64,000 bases of DNA from Durusdinium trenchii (taxonomy: Eukaryota > Sar > Dinophyceae > Suessiales > Symbiodiniaceae): the NCBI GenBank assembly GCA_963970005.1, contig CAXAMN010022695.1:2123971-2187970 (forward strand). The letters run 5' to 3'. The notes under the pieces are model-generated. The model made no database searches. It saw only the letters and a list, made by a program, of their open reading frames with translations, and was not told the DNA's origin. Positions 61,621 through 64,000 of the stretch are shown here, piece by piece (the first letter of the stretch is position 1; each line of letters begins with the position of its first letter). Both the position numbers and the translations under genes were made by a program.

Positions 61621-62903
61621 AGCAGGTGTTGTGATTGTTTCTTCACTTTTTTCCACTTGTCGGCTTAGCCCTGAGGACATGTGGCAACGTGCCAGCAGCG
61701 ACGTGGACTTCGTGGAGTTCCCCTTTAGTGCCGCGAAGGTGGCTGGGGGGCGAAAAACAGAGCTTCCCCATAAGCCCCTTGTGCGCACAAGATAACACAA
61801 GAGTCTACTGGCCTTGAGGTATACCAATATGATTTAGATATTATTGGCTTGAAATTGTTTGGTGGACTGAATTTCACCCTGAGCTTTCAGACACCAAAAG
61901 AACTCGAGCATGACATGAACTTCTTTGCGGCTTTAGACGCCGCTTCTAGATTCTGGAACATGGACGCAAGCTGGGATACCCATACACCTCATGCACTGCT
62001 GTCATACACCTCATGCATCACGTTTTGATACGTTTTGCATGTTTGACATCTGTTTTGGCCCATGTACTTTCACCACTCAAACGACTGAGACATACAACAT
62101 GACGTACTGAGACCACTCGTCGTGTTGCAACAGGCCGATTGCTTTCTGGGAGTGGTGACACTCACGCTTACAGAGCTACTGTGTGTACATTCCTGTGCTG
62201 CCTTTTCAGAAGATGAAGAAATTCCTGACTGGGACATCCACGGAGTGCTATGGAAGAAGGCCAGTCAAATCACGAAAGCAGCCTTTTTTGCATGCCATTG
62301 CATGTGAATCCATTCTCTCTATCTGGGCCCGATGGGAGGAACCAAACCGATCAAATGCCAGGTCAGCGACAGATAGCTCTTAAGGTCATAGGACTTCCGG
62401 GGACACCGCAGCCTGAGATGGATACAGTTTGCAAGAACCCCCACGCGGAAACACCAAGAAACCATGTTCATGTGTGGGGCGGATTTGGGGGGTCCCTGCT
62501 GAAAAACATGAAAAAAGATTGAAGCTGACATAGCCGCACCTGTAGCTGACATAGCCCATCATAGCCCAAAAATGTGCCAGGCACAATTGGAGCTGGAAGG
62601 ATTGTTTTTTTTCTTTGACTTCCCTTTGGCCCTTCTGGCCTCTTCGGGCTGGCCCATTGTCACCTTGATGCGTCGTTTGGGCGAAGCCTTCCGCTTGAAT
62701 TTTGGCAATGTGATCCCCAATGACTGCGACCTTTTGGATGGAGAAAGGTGGGGATGTCGTGTCTAGACAGATTTGGGAGTGAGGACTTGGTTTCATGATT
62801 TTCGTGGGCGCACATGTGAAAGTCTTTGCCCCGTAAGAAGTAGCACTAAAGCGTCGAAGACACATCAAGAAAGTTGGTGAGGTGAGGGGGTCTGAGAACA
62901 GAG
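61621..62903. other. Mostly noncoding
   Basis: A short open stretch at about 62640-62766 encodes SSGWPIVTLMRRLGEAFRLN and FGNVIPNDCDLLDGERWGCR, possibly an exon. Nothing else could be supported. Confidence 0.3.
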
Positions 62904-63896
62904 ATGTTGCATCATCGCGCTTCTCCCGTCAGGGCTGACGGCCTCTTTTCCAAGATACAAGTCCTGCTTGCGGGCAACGAACTCGACTTGCCCCAAATTC
63001 GAGAAATTGCTGACATTGCCAGCGCATTCTTGGATGAAGTTGACAGCACCTGTCCCTTTGCAGTAGGAACTGCACTGCTGTCTCTACTAAGAGCTGCCCA
63101 GATGTCAAGTGTGGTTCAAATCTCGGACTCTGACTTTTCCTTCCTGACCTTGGATGCTTTGAAGACGTGGGATGCCATGAATGGAGAGAGAGTCGGACAC
63201 AAGAGACACTACTTCTATGACCTGCTGACCACTAGATGGCCTTGGCTCTCGTCCCTGGTCTATGCATTTTGTTGACCAGTTGAAGTATCCACTGTCCAAG
63301 AAGCACAAAGCAGTCACACTGTTCTGGAAGTTCAGGTCCCCTTTTAAACATCAGATCAGTTCAGGCTGCTGGAGCAAGTGAACAACTCTCGGAAACCTCA
63401 AACTGCCAAGCATTGGCCGATTGACCAGTTGGCCATTCAAGAGGAGGTTCTGCTCCCAAGATGTGTGGATCGAGTCATGGCATCGCGAGAAACATGGGAG
63501 TGGCATTGGTCGCAATCGCCTTTTCAGGTGTTTCATGCTGTTCATTTGGCCTTTTTGATCCCTTTGTGAGGTGATAGTCCAGTGATAGTGATTGTGTTTC
63601 ATTTGTTTGGATTTTAAAAAGAAACAGCCCGGCAATTACAAGTTCTTTATTTCTTTCTTTTGCAGGCGCACGGCCGAGAAGTGGAGAAACCCAAAGACTT
63701 TGCCAAGTTGGCCGAACGCCTCTGCGAATTGGAGGGGATGGAAGTGCTGTTTTTTGAGTGGCACATCATCGGGATTCAAGTGGGGTTCATTCACAGTACG
63801 TGGCCGACAGGTCGCTCGTGGCTTGCGCCAGCTACTGCCGATTGGTCCGAATATCAAAGCAAGAGCATGGAATCAAGATTGCACCAATTGGTGTAG
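62904..63896 (+). CDS. Unrecognised multi-exon gene near the right edge
   Basis: The exon at 62904-63275 encodes RADGLFSKIQVLLAGNELDL, IREIADIASAFLDEVDSTCP and SDFSFLTLDALKTWDAMNGE; the frame closes at a TGA, though splicing may occur earlier. The open part at about 63378-63527 encodes PIDQLAIQEEVLLPRCVDRV and MASRETWEWHWSQSPFQ, and ends at CAG|GTGTTT. After TTTTGCAG the exon at 63666 continues in phase with AHGREVEKPKDFAKLAERLC and ELEGMEVLFFEWHIIGIQ. An alternative frame is open from about 63667 to the window end (HVKFPCKCAMEVLANRSN), so one more intron may fall near 63,780-63,810. No family is recognised, and the gene probably continues beyond the window. Confidence 0.45.
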
Positions 63897-64000
63897 CGAT
63901 GTGGCAGTCTATGGAAAAAACTGGTCGAATCCGGCCATTGTCGTCCATGTGAAATTTCCATGCAAGTGTGCGATGGAAGTGCTTGCTAATCGGTCCAACA

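Overview
The window looks like nuclear DNA from a dinoflagellate, most likely a Symbiodiniaceae-type alga. The evidence is indirect but consistent. Genes are cut into many small exons. Several donors read GC or GA instead of GT, with AG|G around both splice sites. Nearly all recognisable genes lie on the + strand. Introns are full of simple repeats, LTR, LINE and DIRS debris, and families that recur along the window. One short assembly gap (10 N) lies at 56,792-56,801.

Layout. 0.9-3.9 kb: a phosphoglycerate mutase gene preceded by the tail of a second, broken copy. 4.6-5.4 kb: exons of unknown genes, one with a RAD23-like tail. 6.9-8.4 kb: an unknown gene whose intron holds a compound repeat (pyrimidine tract, 40-bp minisatellite, CA-rich tract, conserved tail). 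9.2-10.7 kb: three tandem arrays. 11.7-18.3 kb: exons of a Cys/His-rich, dinoflagellate-type unknown protein or proteins. 19.0-22.7 kb: a C5-cytosine DNA methyltransferase gene with recognisable motifs I, IV, VI, VIII, IX and X; one intron carries a hairpin repeat and another the second copy of the compound repeat. 23.3-24.1 kb: an unknown gene with a homopolymer frameshift.

26.3-40.7 kb: a tubulin tyrosine ligase-like gene, closest to TTLL1 (tubulin polyglutamylase). Fifteen to sixteen small exons can be placed. An almost complete LINE lies antisense inside one of its introns (about 33-38 kb). 42.6-46.0 kb: a decayed Ty1/copia element with about 100-bp LTRs, a primer-binding site and 5-bp target duplications. 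48.8-49.7 kb: a large triplet-repeat block. 52.7-56.6 kb: a decayed DIRS-like tyrosine-recombinase retroelement. 57-64 kb: mostly noncoding, with a few unrecognised exons; an unknown multi-exon gene reaches the right edge.

How the parts relate. The recognisable host functions are glycolysis (phosphoglycerate mutase), tubulin modification (TTLL1-like), DNA cytosine methylation and possibly ubiquitin-linked repair (RAD23-like). The sequence shows no operon-like link between them. The most unusual material is the 11.7-24.1 kb methyltransferase neighbourhood, the short direct repeats at intron ends that suggest introner-like intron gain, and the dispersed hairpin, compound and short-unit repeat families in introns.
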